A DNA stretch of 64,000 nucleotides from Bacillus sp. T33-2 (GTDB taxonomy: Bacteria > Bacillota > Bacilli > Bacillales > Cytobacillaceae): the NCBI RefSeq assembly GCF_002860205.1, contig NZ_PGVB01000027.1, forward strand, positions 1-64,000. The letters run 5' to 3'. Below, one piece after another: positions 15,748-24,785 of the stretch. The stretch's first letter is position 1, and each line of letters begins with the position of its first letter. Below the pieces are notes generated by a model, which saw only the letters and a program-made list of their open reading frames with translations, was not told the DNA's origin and made no database searches. Position numbers and translations under genes: made by a program.

Positions 15748-17631
15748 ATGACTAAAAGGTATTTTACTATCGGCATGGCAGGCCATATCGACCATGGCAA
15801 AACATCACTGACAAAAGCACTGACGAATGTGGACACTGACAGGCTTAAAGAAGAAAAAGAGCGCCAGATATCAATTGAGCTTGGCTTTGCACCTCTATAT
15901 GAAGACGATGAGATCCAAATTTCCGTAGTCGATGTCCCAGGGCATGAACGGTTCATTCGCCAAATGATCGCCGGGGTAGCCGGAATCGACCTTGTCGTGC
16001 TCGTTGTAGCAGCGGATGAGGGTGTCATGCCGCAAACCAGGGAGCACCTTGACATTCTTGGTTTCCTCGGCATCCGTTCCGGTATCATCGCGATCACGAA
16101 AATCGACCGGGTCGAAGAAGAATTCATCGATTTGGTGAAGGATGATATTTTAGGCGAACTAGAAGGAACTGTGTTTGAGAATTCTCCGTTTATGCTGGTA
16201 GACAGCCTTTCACATAAAGGGATCGACGGCTTAAAGTCTTTAATCATCGATACTTTAAAACAGCAGGAGATGCGCGATGCAAAAGGTGCTTTCCGGCTGC
16301 CCATTGACCAGGTTTTTACAGTGAAAGGCCAGGGTACTGTCGTCCGTGGCACTGTGTATGAAGGAACTGTCGAAGAAGGCCAGCTGCTCACAGTTATGCC
16401 AAAAGGCCTCGAAGTGAGGGCACGGCAGCTGCAGGTGCATCACAAGCCTGCCGTCGAAGCGTTCGCCGGCCAACGGGCTGCCATCAACCTTTCCGGTGTT
16501 TCCAAAGAGGATTTAGAACGCGGCCAGGTCCTTGTTTCGTCGGAGCATTTCATCGTCACCGATACGATTGATGTCGCAATCCGTGTAGTCGAGGATCTTG
16601 ACCACCTTGTCAAACAGCGGACACCGATCAAATGCCACATCGGGACAGCCGAAGTAATGGGCCGGATTGTATTCTTTGACCGCAACGAACTTAAAGAAGA
16701 AAACGGGGAAATTCTTTGCCAGCTGCGTTTGGAAGACGAGATTGTCACAAAGCGAGGGGACAGGTTCATCGTCCGCAGGCCCAGCCCCCAGGAAACGATT
16801 GGCGGAGGCTGGGTCATCGATCCCCGCGGGCGAAAATACCGGTTTGGACAGCAAACGGTCGAGGAACTCGAAAAGAAAAGAGTGGGAACGCCAGTTGAGC
16901 GGATTACGGCTGCTTTATATGAAGCAAAAAGCCTCTCGCTCCCTGAGCTGATCAAGCAGACCGCACTTGATGAAGACACGCTGAAACAAAACCTTTCCAG
17001 TAATCAGTTTGTCCTGTTCAATGGCAAAGAATATACATTGCTGATATTGATTGAAATGATTCAGCAGGAAATAGCGTACCGCCTGAATGATTATCATCAG
17101 CAAAATCCGATGAGGCCTGGATTGAACAAAGCTGAGCTCATTCAGGGACTGCAAAAGCAGTATCCAAAAATGCTGCTGGAATACATTGTCGAACAGGGTA
17201 TTGCAAGCGGAGTGTTTGACAGAAAGGATCAATTCGTCAGATTGCATGATTTTAAACCGCATGTCCCGAAAAACTGGGAAAAGCGGACAGAAAATATGCT
17301 TCTTCAGCTAAAACAGGATGGTCTGAAGGTTCAGTACCTCAACGATTATATCAAGAATGCCGGGATACCGGATACAATTGCGCCGGAACTGACACGCTAC
17401 CTGGAAGCTGAGGGCCTGGTCAGGCCGCTGGACGATCAATACTATTGGCATGATGATATTTTTACAGAGGCAGTCGATAAACTCAGAAGCCATACCGGGC
17501 CGGAATTCGAGGTCGGCCAGGCGAAAGAAGCCGTGGATCTGTCCAGGAAGTACATGATCCCGTTTCTGGAGAGGCTTGATGCCATAGGGCTGACCAGGCG
17601 GGTCGAAAACAAACGAATATGGAAAAACTAA
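15748..17631 (+). CDS. selB: Selenocysteine-specific elongation factor SelB
   Basis: A translational GTPase that delivers Sec-tRNA(Sec) to UGA codons. About 627 residues, full length. G motifs: GHIDHGKTSL (G1), DVPGHERFI (G3, with the SelB-type GHERF), and TKID (G4). Beta-barrel domains follow. The C-terminal ~250 residues hold the repeated winged-helix domains that read the SECIS hairpin (ending RRVENKRIWKN). ATG 15748 is chosen with AGGTGG upstream; GTG 15739 lies inside that site. No selA, selD, tRNA-Sec or selenoprotein gene is visible here, so the rest of the pathway must be elsewhere if it exists. Confidence 0.93.
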   Translation: MTKRYFTIGMAGHIDHGKTSLTKALTNVDTDRLKEEKERQISIELGFAPLYEDDEIQISVVDVPGHERFIRQMIAGVAGIDLVVLVVAADEGVMPQTREHLDILGFLGIRSGIIAITKIDRVEEEFIDLVKDDILGELEGTVFENSPFMLVDSLSHKGIDGLKSLIIDTLKQQEMRDAKGAFRLPIDQVFTVKGQGTVVRGTVYEGTVEEGQLLTVMPKGLEVRARQLQVHHKPAVEAFAGQRAAINLSGVSKEDLERGQVLVSSEHFIVTDTIDVAIRVVEDLDHLVKQRTPIKCHIGTAEVMGRIVFFDRNELKEENGEILCQLRLEDEIVTKRGDRFIVRRPSPQETIGGGWVIDPRGRKYRFGQQTVEELEKKRVGTPVERITAALYEAKSLSLPELIKQTALDEDTLKQNLSSNQFVLFNGKEYTLLILIEMIQQEIAYRLNDYHQQNPMRPGLNKAELIQGLQKQYPKMLLEYIVEQGIASGVFDRKDQFVRLHDFKPHVPKNWEKRTENMLLQLKQDGLKVQYLNDYIKNAGIPDTIAPELTRYLEAEGLVRPLDDQYYWHDDIFTEAVDKLRSHTGPEFEVGQAKEAVDLSRKYMIPFLERLDAIGLTRRVENKRIWKN

Positions 17632-17632
17632 T

Positions 17633-17671
17633 AATCAAGCAGCAGAGGGTTTACATCTGCTGCTTGATTTG
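17633..17671 (+). terminator. Rho-independent terminator of selB
   Basis: AATCAAGCAGCAGA pairs with TCTGCTGCTTGATT, followed by a short T run. Confidence 0.75.
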
Positions 17672-17707
17672 TGGAACGAATACCAGGAGGATCGATCCAC
17701 AATATAC

Positions 17708-17737
17708 AAAAGCCCCAGGCGCGTCCGGGGCTTTTCA
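17708..17737. terminator. Terminator for the minus-strand yneR-like gene
   Basis: AAAAGCCCC / GGGGCTTTT stem; bidirectional in form, just beyond the stop of the gene at 17751. Confidence 0.8.
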
Positions 17738-17750
17738 TATGAATCAATGA

Positions 17751-18038
17751 TTATCCTTTATATGCTGCAACTATTTCCTTGTCTGAGTAGCTATACTGTA
17801 TTTCAAGGTCGGTATCATTAAAAAACCACTCATCATTAGATTCCACAAAAAAGGTGATTCCATCAATTTCCTGCTGCTGGGCTGCTATTTCCGGTTTTTC
17901 CAAAGAAAAAGCGAGACTGTAACCCTTATTCTGTACGCCAAATCCGGCATATTGAGGATAAAGGCGGATGAAAAACGGCTTCTGGGCATGGAACTCGGTT
18001 TCAAACCATTTGTATGCACTGTCATTAATAGTGATCAT
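17751..18038 (-). CDS. HesB/YneR family protein
   Basis: A 95-residue protein resembling YneR of B. subtilis (N-terminal MITINDSAYKWFETE; QYAGFGVQNKGYSLAFSLEKP; ITFFVESNDEWFFND). The fold is that of HesB/IscA A-type Fe-S proteins, but the three cysteines needed for cluster binding are absent, as usual for YneR-type members. The cellular role is unknown. It is monocistronic. Confidence 0.8.
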   Translation of the reverse strand: MITINDSAYKWFETEFHAQKPFFIRLYPQYAGFGVQNKGYSLAFSLEKPEIAAQQQEIDGITFFVESNDEWFFNDTDLEIQYSYSDKEIVAAYKG

Positions 18039-18242
18039 AATATTTGCACCATCCTTTCATGGTTTTATTCTACTTTGGGAGGAAAGGATCTGTCTGTGGC
18101 TGAAGTCACAGCGCTTGCAACGTTCATGAAAGTGTCAAAAAAATGATGGTGCATAACTATATGTATATATTGAATTCCGCGTATGAACCTCCACGAAAAA
18201 AATCATTTTCCAAAAGCTTGATTAAAAGGAATTCGTTCATTT

Positions 18243-19724
18243 TCATTCAACTTTAATCTCGGTCCGTCGCGCCTTATACCAGCTGAAAAAAGAGCTGGCG
18301 AGTGTCATAGGAACATCATCAACGACAGTGTGCTGCACCGGATCCGCCCGGTTGATGGTATTGATTGAAGCGACCCCCAATAGTTTTTGCAGTATGTTTT
18401 GCGTTACCGCTACTTCAATTACCTTATCCCGCTTTGAAACAAATAAAGATGTTGTCAAACTTCCTGTTTTAATCTGAATGAAATTCTCATTCAAGACATA
18501 GCGTGTATTGAAAAAATCCAGCAAAACCAATACAAGAGTAAAGCAAAATAGTGCAGCAGACAGGATCCACCAGGCCTGCTCCCATCCTAGAACAGCAGGT
18601 TTAAAATAACATAGGACAGCGGCACCGAGTATCCAGACCCAGCTTGAGCGAAGCAACCGAATCCCCAAAGATTTTTTTGGAAGCTGACTCATCCTCTCTG
18701 TAATCTCATATGCAGGCAGTATTTCTGATAACATCTCATAAGCCCGTTTCATTGGCAGGAAAGGGTAAAGCGAATTAATTTCCTGGGTTTGTTCCCCCAT
18801 GCTGACACTGCCGGAACTGGTCAATTTTACTTCGGCAAGCCCTAGCATCTTTTTCAAGAAGGACTGCTTAATTTCAATAGCCTGTACTTTATCTTTGGCA
18901 ATGGAGAAGGCAGATTCATCGATGACACCTTTGATGATATAAATGCGTTTTTCATCTGAAGAGATTTCATATTTTCCATACTTGATAAATGTCCGGGCGA
19001 TTCCGAAAACCACAGAAGCGATCGTGAATACAATAAGAAGGGTTGTCAGAACCCACCCTGAACCAATGATCGTGCCAAAAAAGCCTGCCGCCTTTTCTTC
19101 AATATCAAAGATATCATTGACATTGGAATAGATAGAAACCAGTAATGGGATAAGGAACAGAAAGCTTAACGATGTAAAACTGGCTTTTAATGTGTCCTTA
19201 TTGGTAGGTTTAAAATGAATTGTTCGATTAGTTGCATTCTCTTGTTTTTGTGCATTCTGTTCCTCAGACTCAATATTATCAGTGGAGCTTGCAAGAAGCC
19301 TTTCCATCTCATCAGCAACTTTTTTGGGAAGGACTTCGAATTTAACATCAGCTTCTTCACCGGTCACTCCTGTCTCAATGTTGATGGCTGTCACGTTGAA
19401 AATCCGGTGAAAAAGAGATGTATGACGGTTGATATTCTGGATTTTTGAAAAAGGAATGATCCGCTCCGATTTGTTGAAAATTCCATTGTAAAGATGAAAC
19501 GACTTATCATCCATTTCATATTTATGAGTCCACCACTTTAAAACTATGTAAATAAGCGCGATTCCGATAATGATGAGAAACAGGATCCTGCCGTATGTAA
19601 TGAATGCTAACTCCGATTGAGCCTTAATGACAAACAAAAAAATATAAAAGAAAAAAAGATTCTTTACGAGCTGCCATAATTCAAAAAGCATGAGAAGTGG
19701 ACTGTATCTTTTAGAGTTTTTCAT
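18243..19724 (-). CDS. ydbT: PH domain membrane protein YdbT
   Basis: A 493-residue membrane protein with paired transmembrane helices and three bacterial PH (bPH2/DUF304) repeats: IPFSKIQNINRHTSLFHRI, IAKDKVQAIEIKQSFLKKML and SKRDKVIEVAVTQNILQKLL. It overlaps ydbS by 4 nt. In B. subtilis ydbST belongs to the sigma-W regulon and contributes to resistance against antimicrobials made by related bacilli. A clear ECF promoter could not be identified upstream here. Confidence 0.9.
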   Translation of the reverse strand: MKNSKRYSPLLMLFELWQLVKNLFFFYIFLFVIKAQSELAFITYGRILFLIIIGIALIYIVLKWWTHKYEMDDKSFHLYNGIFNKSERIIPFSKIQNINRHTSLFHRIFNVTAINIETGVTGEEADVKFEVLPKKVADEMERLLASSTDNIESEEQNAQKQENATNRTIHFKPTNKDTLKASFTSLSFLFLIPLLVSIYSNVNDIFDIEEKAAGFFGTIIGSGWVLTTLLIVFTIASVVFGIARTFIKYGKYEISSDEKRIYIIKGVIDESAFSIAKDKVQAIEIKQSFLKKMLGLAEVKLTSSGSVSMGEQTQEINSLYPFLPMKRAYEMLSEILPAYEITERMSQLPKKSLGIRLLRSSWVWILGAAVLCYFKPAVLGWEQAWWILSAALFCFTLVLVLLDFFNTRYVLNENFIQIKTGSLTTSLFVSKRDKVIEVAVTQNILQKLLGVASINTINRADPVQHTVVDDVPMTLASSFFSWYKARRTEIKVE

Positions 19725-20215
19725 GATTCCTGTTCCTTTATCTTTGCAAATTGGGCAATCTGGTTTCTTAATTCGATTGCCTCTTCTTTAGGAAGGGCAG
19801 GAATGCTGTGAGAGGACCCCATGGTTTGAATATGGACTGTGCATAGTCCATATTTTCTAAGTAGTGGCCCCTGTTTGATAGCGACGGATTGAATTTTTGT
19901 CATGGGGACAAGCTGATGCTGTTCATTTAATACACCCGATTTCAGTTGCAGAAACTCTTCATCCGCGTCATACCTCCAGCTTTTATAAAGCAGAACCGGG
20001 CTGAAAATGGACCATACAAAGGCAAGAACCGAGATGATTGCAATTCCGATTAAAATCCAGCCAATCCACTCCTTCCATGAGAAACGATAATCCAGATAAA
20101 ACAATATCCCAAGTACGATAAACCCAATAACATTCTCAATTGTTCCACTGATGAACCATACTTTAACCGCGTCCCTTGATAAACGTTTTTGAGGTCCTTC
20201 TGTTTCTAAATACAA
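19721..20215 (-). CDS. ydbS: PH domain membrane protein YdbS
   Basis: A 164-residue partner of YdbT: two transmembrane helices followed by one bPH2 domain (LVPMTKIQSVAIKQGPLLRKYGL). It is first in a two-gene operon with a 4-nt overlap into ydbT, as in other bacilli. On the minus strand TAGGTGGTG lies before the start. Confidence 0.9.
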   Translation of the reverse strand: MYLETEGPQKRLSRDAVKVWFISGTIENVIGFIVLGILFYLDYRFSWKEWIGWILIGIAIISVLAFVWSIFSPVLLYKSWRYDADEEFLQLKSGVLNEQHQLVPMTKIQSVAIKQGPLLRKYGLCTVHIQTMGSSHSIPALPKEEAIELRNQIAQFAKIKEQES

Positions 20216-20394
20216 AAAAACACCACCTATATACTAAAATACTATTTTTAGTTTAATTTACGAGAATAATCTTTTCAATAATAGGTTGTTCTACGAAAAA
20301 AACTGATCAATAATTAAAATGCACCCTGCAGGAAGACTTTTTCTAAGTGTCTACTCTAAAGGGTACATTTTAAAAACGAATCAGCTTTTTAATA

Positions 20395-21558
20395 TTAAAC
20401 AGTTTGTTTTCTCATCGCTTCCGGTATGTAGACGCAGAATGGTTCACTGCCCATATAATCACCGGTGACTGCGTAGGTTCTGGACCGTGAGCCCCCGCAT
20501 ACATAGCGGAATTCGCACACACCGCACTTCCCTTTATATTTCTCAGGGCTGCGCAGATCTTTAAATATTTGGGATTCCCGGTAGATGTCAGCCAAAGGTT
20601 GTTCACGGACGTTTCCGCCGACGAGAGGCAGCAGTCCGCTCGGCATGACGTCACCTGTATGGGATACAAACACAAAGCCGTTTCCATCGTTTACCCCTTT
20701 AGGAGCCCGTTTCAGTCCGTCGATGACAGATGCCATATCTTTTGTCAGTGTGTCCTCATAACGAATTTCGGTTTTGTCGACAACCTTCTCACGTGCTTTT
20801 TGCTGGAACACGACGCGTCGGTAATGCTGGGCTGCCGTTGTTTTAATATCATAGGGAGACGTTTTGCTAAGCTCATAGAGCCAGCGGAACACTTTTTCAT
20901 GCTGAGCAGGGGTCAGGCAGTCATCCATCTGCCCGCGTCCTGTTGGAACGAGCAGGAAGATGTACCACATCACCACTTTCAATTCCTTCATCAACTCGGC
21001 CATTTCTTCAAGATGGTCGTAATTGTACCGGGAGATGACTGTGTTAAGCTGAAGTGGCATCCCGAGCTCGTTTAAATATTTCACCTTTTCAATGGTTAGA
21101 TCAAACGAGCCAGGAGTCCCGCGGAAATGGTCATGGATTTCAGGCGTCGGGCCGTCAAGGCTGAATGCCCAGCGGGACAAACCCACTTCTTTTGCCCTTG
21201 CCATTCTCTCCTTAGTTACATTTGCAGTAGCACTTGGTGTCATGGATACGCGCATACCTTTTTTCACAGCGTAGTCGGCCAGTTCAAACAGGTCTTCACG
21301 CATCATGCAATCTCCGCCGGTAAAAACAAGCATCGGGTTGTTCATTTCATAGATTTCGTCAATCAGGCTGAGCCCCTCTTCATGATTAAGCTCTCTGGGA
21401 TCGGCCGTTGTCTGGGCATCGGCCCGGCAATGAACACATTTCAGTTGGCATGCCCTTGTTACTTCCCAAATTACAATATAGGGATTTACATTGAAATCAA
21501 TTAATCCAGGATACATTCCCTTGCCATTCTTTCCATGTCCATGCATTTTCATCACCAA
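20395..21558 (-). CDS. Radical SAM/SPASM domain protein (TIGR04053-like)
   Basis: A 387-residue radical SAM enzyme. The SAM-binding 4Fe-4S motif is CQLKCVHC (TRACQLKCVHCRADAQT). Glycine-rich motifs follow (FTGGDCMMREDLFEL, SLDGPTPEIHDHFRGTPGSF). A C-terminal SPASM region binds an auxiliary cluster (CGVCEFRYVCGGSRSR and a later Cys in EPFCVY). The pattern fits TIGR04053, related to NirJ/AhbC-type and peptide-modifying enzymes. No precursor peptide or heme gene is adjacent, so the substrate is unknown. ATG 21552 or 21546 are alternatives to the GTG at 21558. Confidence 0.85.
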   Translation of the reverse strand: MVMKMHGHGKNGKGMYPGLIDFNVNPYIVIWEVTRACQLKCVHCRADAQTTADPRELNHEEGLSLIDEIYEMNNPMLVFTGGDCMMREDLFELADYAVKKGMRVSMTPSATANVTKERMARAKEVGLSRWAFSLDGPTPEIHDHFRGTPGSFDLTIEKVKYLNELGMPLQLNTVISRYNYDHLEEMAELMKELKVVMWYIFLLVPTGRGQMDDCLTPAQHEKVFRWLYELSKTSPYDIKTTAAQHYRRVVFQQKAREKVVDKTEIRYEDTLTKDMASVIDGLKRAPKGVNDGNGFVFVSHTGDVMPSGLLPLVGGNVREQPLADIYRESQIFKDLRSPEKYKGKCGVCEFRYVCGGSRSRTYAVTGDYMGSEPFCVYIPEAMRKQTV

Positions 21559-21717
21559 ACTTTACTTATTTTTGTGTGGATCGAACTAAAGCTTAAATAA
21601 CAATTTTATAGGTTAATTATAAGGTTCGCAGGCCATTTTTCACGGAAGGAATGTTACAATAATTCTACAATAACATCCAATAATTGTTGAAAATTCTGAT
21701 GGGTGGAGGGGGATTTC

Positions 21718-22686
21718 ATGGTGGACAGAACATTGATTAAAGCTGCTCAACTTTTTGGTTTTCACCCGAATGAGGCGGTGCCGTTGTCCGGCGGGTTTAG
21801 AAATTCAGTTTATGAATATGGGACAGAGGATCACCGTTTCATTTTAAGAATAACTGATGCAGCCCGCCGGAATAAGAAGGAGATTGACTCAGAGCTGAAA
21901 TGGATCGAATGCCTTCATAACAATGGCCTGTCTGTCAGCCGGCCGGTAAAATCGCTTAATGACCGGTTTATAGAGCAAACAGAAGAGAGTTTTTTGGTTT
22001 CGTTTATGAAGGCTGACGGAGCTCCAGTGAATGTATCTAGCCCGGAACAATGGAATCCAGATTTCTTCAGGGAATGGGGTCGGTACACTGGGAAAATGCA
22101 TGCTATATCCCGTAACGGTGAGACATTCATAAAAAATTTAAACAGACAGGCATGGAACAGGAATCATCCAGATATTCTTAATATAGAACGAAACATTCCA
22201 AGTAGGGAGATTCAGCAGAAATACAGAAGCCTGTTAACGAACATATGGGATTTCAAATTGGATAACAGCACATATGGCTTCATACATAACGATTTTCATC
22301 AGGGGAATTTTTTTGTTCATGACGGAAAAATAACTGCGTTTGACTTTGATGATTGTGCTTTTTCCTGGTTTGCCAACGATATAGCCGTTTCATTCTATCA
22401 TGCATTCTGGCAGGGGATGTCTGTCCGGCCGGATCATGTTGAATTCGGTACCGAATTTATAGAGCATTTTCTTGAAGGCTATAGCAAGGAAATGCAATTA
22501 ACCAAGGACATCATTAAGCAAATCCCGGTTTTCCTGAAAATGCGCGAATTGTTTCTTTACGCCCTGTTCCTGCAAAATTGGGATTTGGAGCATCTGGAAG
22601 ACTGGCAGGCCTACACTCTTACGAATTTAAAAGAAAGTATTGAGAAAGAACTTCCGTATTCAAATGTAGATTTTGCAAAACTATAA
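21718..22686 (+). CDS. Aminoglycoside phosphotransferase-fold kinase
   Basis: A 322-residue protein of the APH/choline kinase family. The catalytic loop is HNDFHQGNFF (Asp and Asn in place) and the metal-binding Asp is in AFDFDDCAFSW. The N lobe has SGGFRNSVYEYG. Many Bacillus members act on small metabolites rather than antibiotics, so resistance should not be assumed. ATG 21718 follows GGTGGAGGGGG; GTG 21703 lies in that site. Confidence 0.82.
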   Translation: MVDRTLIKAAQLFGFHPNEAVPLSGGFRNSVYEYGTEDHRFILRITDAARRNKKEIDSELKWIECLHNNGLSVSRPVKSLNDRFIEQTEESFLVSFMKADGAPVNVSSPEQWNPDFFREWGRYTGKMHAISRNGETFIKNLNRQAWNRNHPDILNIERNIPSREIQQKYRSLLTNIWDFKLDNSTYGFIHNDFHQGNFFVHDGKITAFDFDDCAFSWFANDIAVSFYHAFWQGMSVRPDHVEFGTEFIEHFLEGYSKEMQLTKDIIKQIPVFLKMRELFLYALFLQNWDLEHLEDWQAYTLTNLKESIEKELPYSNVDFAKL

Positions 22687-22789
22687 TGATGGCGCAATTT
22701 TGTAAATATTTGCTTTTTTATGAAACCATTTGTTCCCTCCCGCCGTCTATTTAGTAGAATTTGGCGTAGCCGGGAAAGAGGGGAATCTG

Positions 22790-23245
22790 GTGAGGAACTC
22801 CATCGCATTGGGAACCACAGCTGTTTTAATAGTGCTTCTTTTTGTTGGCTGGAAGCTTTACAGCGTGTATATTCCCAAACCGCCACAGGTCCGCCTTGAC
22901 TCGGGTACTGAAGTTGTGGACATGAAGATTGGAACTTTTTCCTGGAACGAGTGGGGCAGGGCAGCCACTGCGGATGCATTTGCCGATCCCACAGGGCTTG
23001 TCAGGTCACAACAACCAGTCAGAGTGACCGCTTCCCGGTTAAAATTAATGTTTGAAGAAAATCCTGACTCGATAAATTGTTACCTGTGGCAGATGGAGAC
23101 AGGGCAAATAGCTTATAAAGGAATCAAGGAAAATCCTCTGCAACTGAAGGATTTAGACGTGCAGCCCGGAGATTATGCCCTAGAAGTCCGCGCCAAGTGG
23201 GAACAGGGCTATGTATTGTATAATGCCAGGATTCTCGTCCAATAA
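22790..23245 (+). CDS. Membrane-anchored extracytoplasmic protein of unknown function
   Basis: About 151 residues. It has an N-terminal anchor (NSIALGTTAVLIVLLFVGWKLYSV) and then a soluble domain of beta-rich appearance (LWQMETGQIAYKG, YALEVRAKWEQGYVLYNARI). The GTG at 22790 has AGAGGGG at the right distance; the 20 codons upstream lack a ribosome site. I do not recognise the family. Confidence 0.65.
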   Translation: MRNSIALGTTAVLIVLLFVGWKLYSVYIPKPPQVRLDSGTEVVDMKIGTFSWNEWGRAATADAFADPTGLVRSQQPVRVTASRLKLMFEENPDSINCYLWQMETGQIAYKGIKENPLQLKDLDVQPGDYALEVRAKWEQGYVLYNARILVQ

Positions 23246-23272
23246 TAAAAAGAACTACATAGGAGCTATTTT

Positions 23273-23770
23273 ATGAAAACTAAATCTAGAAATGATGTCA
23301 TGATCTCATTTTATGATCCACGATTTGATGCAGAGCTGAGAGCTTTTCAGCTTCCGGAAGAACAACAGAAATTTACAGGCATGCCGGATAAATCGTTGGA
23401 GACCGCTTCAGCCGATCCCAACCGTTTCCCAATTGTGATCCTGTCTTCGGACATTCCTGTTGGTTTTTTTATTCTTCACAAGGGCACAGACATCAAACCC
23501 TTTACACAAAATCCCCGGGCTATGCTATTAAGGGCGTTCTCGATAAATCATAAACACCAGGGGCGGGGCTACGCGAAACAAGCCTTGCTGCAACTGCCTG
23601 ATTTTGTTTCCATGCACTTTCCGGAAATAGATGAAATTGTATTAGCTGTAAATGAGAAGAACATTGCTGCCAAACAGCTTTATGAAAAATCAGGTTTTCA
23701 GGATCTCGGTGAAAGGAGGACAGGCCCGATCGGCATGCAATATATTCTGCAATATCCCTTGAACAAATAG
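23273..23770 (+). CDS. GNAT family N-acetyltransferase
   Basis: A 165-residue acetyltransferase. The acetyl-CoA motif A is in INHKHQGRGYAKQALLQL (Q-x-x-G-x-G/A), and the C-terminal strand-helix NIAAKQLYEKSGFQDLGER is typical. AGGAG precedes the ATG. Substrate unknown. The gene begins 27 nt after the previous one and is probably co-transcribed with it. Confidence 0.88.
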   Translation: MKTKSRNDVMISFYDPRFDAELRAFQLPEEQQKFTGMPDKSLETASADPNRFPIVILSSDIPVGFFILHKGTDIKPFTQNPRAMLLRAFSINHKHQGRGYAKQALLQLPDFVSMHFPEIDEIVLAVNEKNIAAKQLYEKSGFQDLGERRTGPIGMQYILQYPLNK

Positions 23771-23774
23771 CATA

Positions 23775-23812
23775 AAGGGTCATTTCCATCTGGAAATGGC
23801 TCCTTTTTTGAT
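23775..23812 (+). terminator. Rho-independent terminator
   Basis: GTCATTTCCA / TGGAAATGGC stem followed by a T run. Confidence 0.75.
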
Positions 23813-23824
23813 TTGGTGTTGTGA

Positions 23825-24111
23825 ATGAATAGATTTCCCGTTAAGTATGATAATACAATTAGGGATTTTACGTTTATCGTGCCTCAGCAAACCTGGAAAA
23901 ATTCCGGCACATTTTGGGGAGTGCCCCTTTTCCCAGATCACTTCTAACGGACAGCTTGAATGTAGACGTTTATGACGACAATGCAAAAATTTCTGTGCCT
24001 GATAATGGAAAAGGTGAACCTGATATAACGAAACGGATTGAGGAAGATATTATATTACTTTCCTTGCGCGGGACTTCTGAAAGCATTGAAAGGCTGAAAA
24101 AAACGTTATAG
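23825..24111 (+). pseudogene. Small gene split by a frameshift, unknown function
   Basis: An ATG at 23825 opens a 40-codon frame (MNRFPVKYDNTIRDFTFIVP, then WGVPLFPDHF) that stops at 23945. The +2 frame then continues with DSLNVDVYDDNAKISVPDNG up to a TAA at 24111. Both halves look coding, overlap by about 30 nt and together would give a protein of about 95 residues, so one base was probably gained or lost near 23930-23945. Ribosome sites are poor for both halves. The family is not recognised, and two separate tiny genes cannot be excluded. Confidence 0.45.
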
Positions 24112-24260
24112 AAGCTCGACATATAGGACGAACACAACCGACAGAATCCAAAGTATTTTAACTGGTAGCTGAAAGTATTGGCAGCATAATAACGGCCATG
24201 GGCACGATACTAAGAGTGGGGGGAATAGTTGCCTCCAATCCTGATGAAGGAGTGCTCTGT

Positions 24261-24749
24261 TTGAATTCGACGCAGATGCTCAGTTTAGTATTTAAAACAA
24301 AAATACCGCAGCGGTTGCTGAAAGGATTGGCAAGTAGGTCCGGAGCGCGGGGAATGGTGGTCCCAGCCCTAATGGGAGTGGGGATGAGTGTAGGAGCAGC
24401 TTTTCTTTTCAAACGAAACAAACGAAGGAATGCAGCGGGGAAGGGCGAATTTGCAGGTTACACGAAAAAATTCGTCATGCCTGGAGCTTTTACCGAGTTT
24501 GCATCTGAATTTGCAGCAGTGAATCATATGGCGCGGAAAACCCCGGGCAATTATCACCGAACCGTTGGAAATGGAAACCATGGCAAGGCAAAGGAAAACG
24601 GTTTAAAAGATAATTCGGCACAACAGCCTGTTCACTATGATGAAAACCACTTCACGCTTGCTGAATTAGCCCACGGAGCAGATTCAGAATCGGCGGAAGA
24701 GCTGGCTGAATTCAAAAACAAGCTGATCGAGGAAAACACCCATAAATAA
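24261..24749 (+). CDS. Hypothetical membrane-associated protein
   Basis: About 162 residues from a TTG at 24261 that has AAGGAG 8-9 nt upstream. It has one hydrophobic segment (GMVVPALMGVGMSVGAAFLF) followed by a basic stretch (KRNKRRN). The rest is hydrophilic and ends in an acidic helix (ELAHGADSESAEELAEFKNK). The frame is open to 24198, but without a ribosome site. Unrecognised; a terminator follows directly. Confidence 0.5.
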   Translation: MNSTQMLSLVFKTKIPQRLLKGLASRSGARGMVVPALMGVGMSVGAAFLFKRNKRRNAAGKGEFAGYTKKFVMPGAFTEFASEFAAVNHMARKTPGNYHRTVGNGNHGKAKENGLKDNSAQQPVHYDENHFTLAELAHGADSESAEELAEFKNKLIEENTHK

Positions 24750-24755
24750 GCTACA

Positions 24756-24784
24756 CGAAGCCCGCTTTACAGGGCTTCTTTTTG
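24756..24784 (+). terminator. Rho-independent terminator
   Basis: GAAGCCC / GGGCTTC stem followed by TTTTT. Confidence 0.8.
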
Positions 24785-24785
24785 A

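Noticed and set aside
17669-17702. TTGTGGA/TCCACAA inverted repeat after selB, considered as a SECIS or tRNA-Sec
   Set aside because: A 7-bp stem with a 20-nt loop fits neither a tRNA nor a bacterial SECIS, and no UGA-containing enzyme gene surrounds it.
17751-18038. HesB-type protein beside selB as a selenoprotein
   Set aside because: HesB-like selenoproteins exist, but this frame has no internal TGA and lacks the cysteine positions.
21718-22686. Aminoglycoside resistance gene
   Set aside because: Only the general APH kinase fold is supported; most Bacillus relatives are metabolic kinases of unknown substrate.
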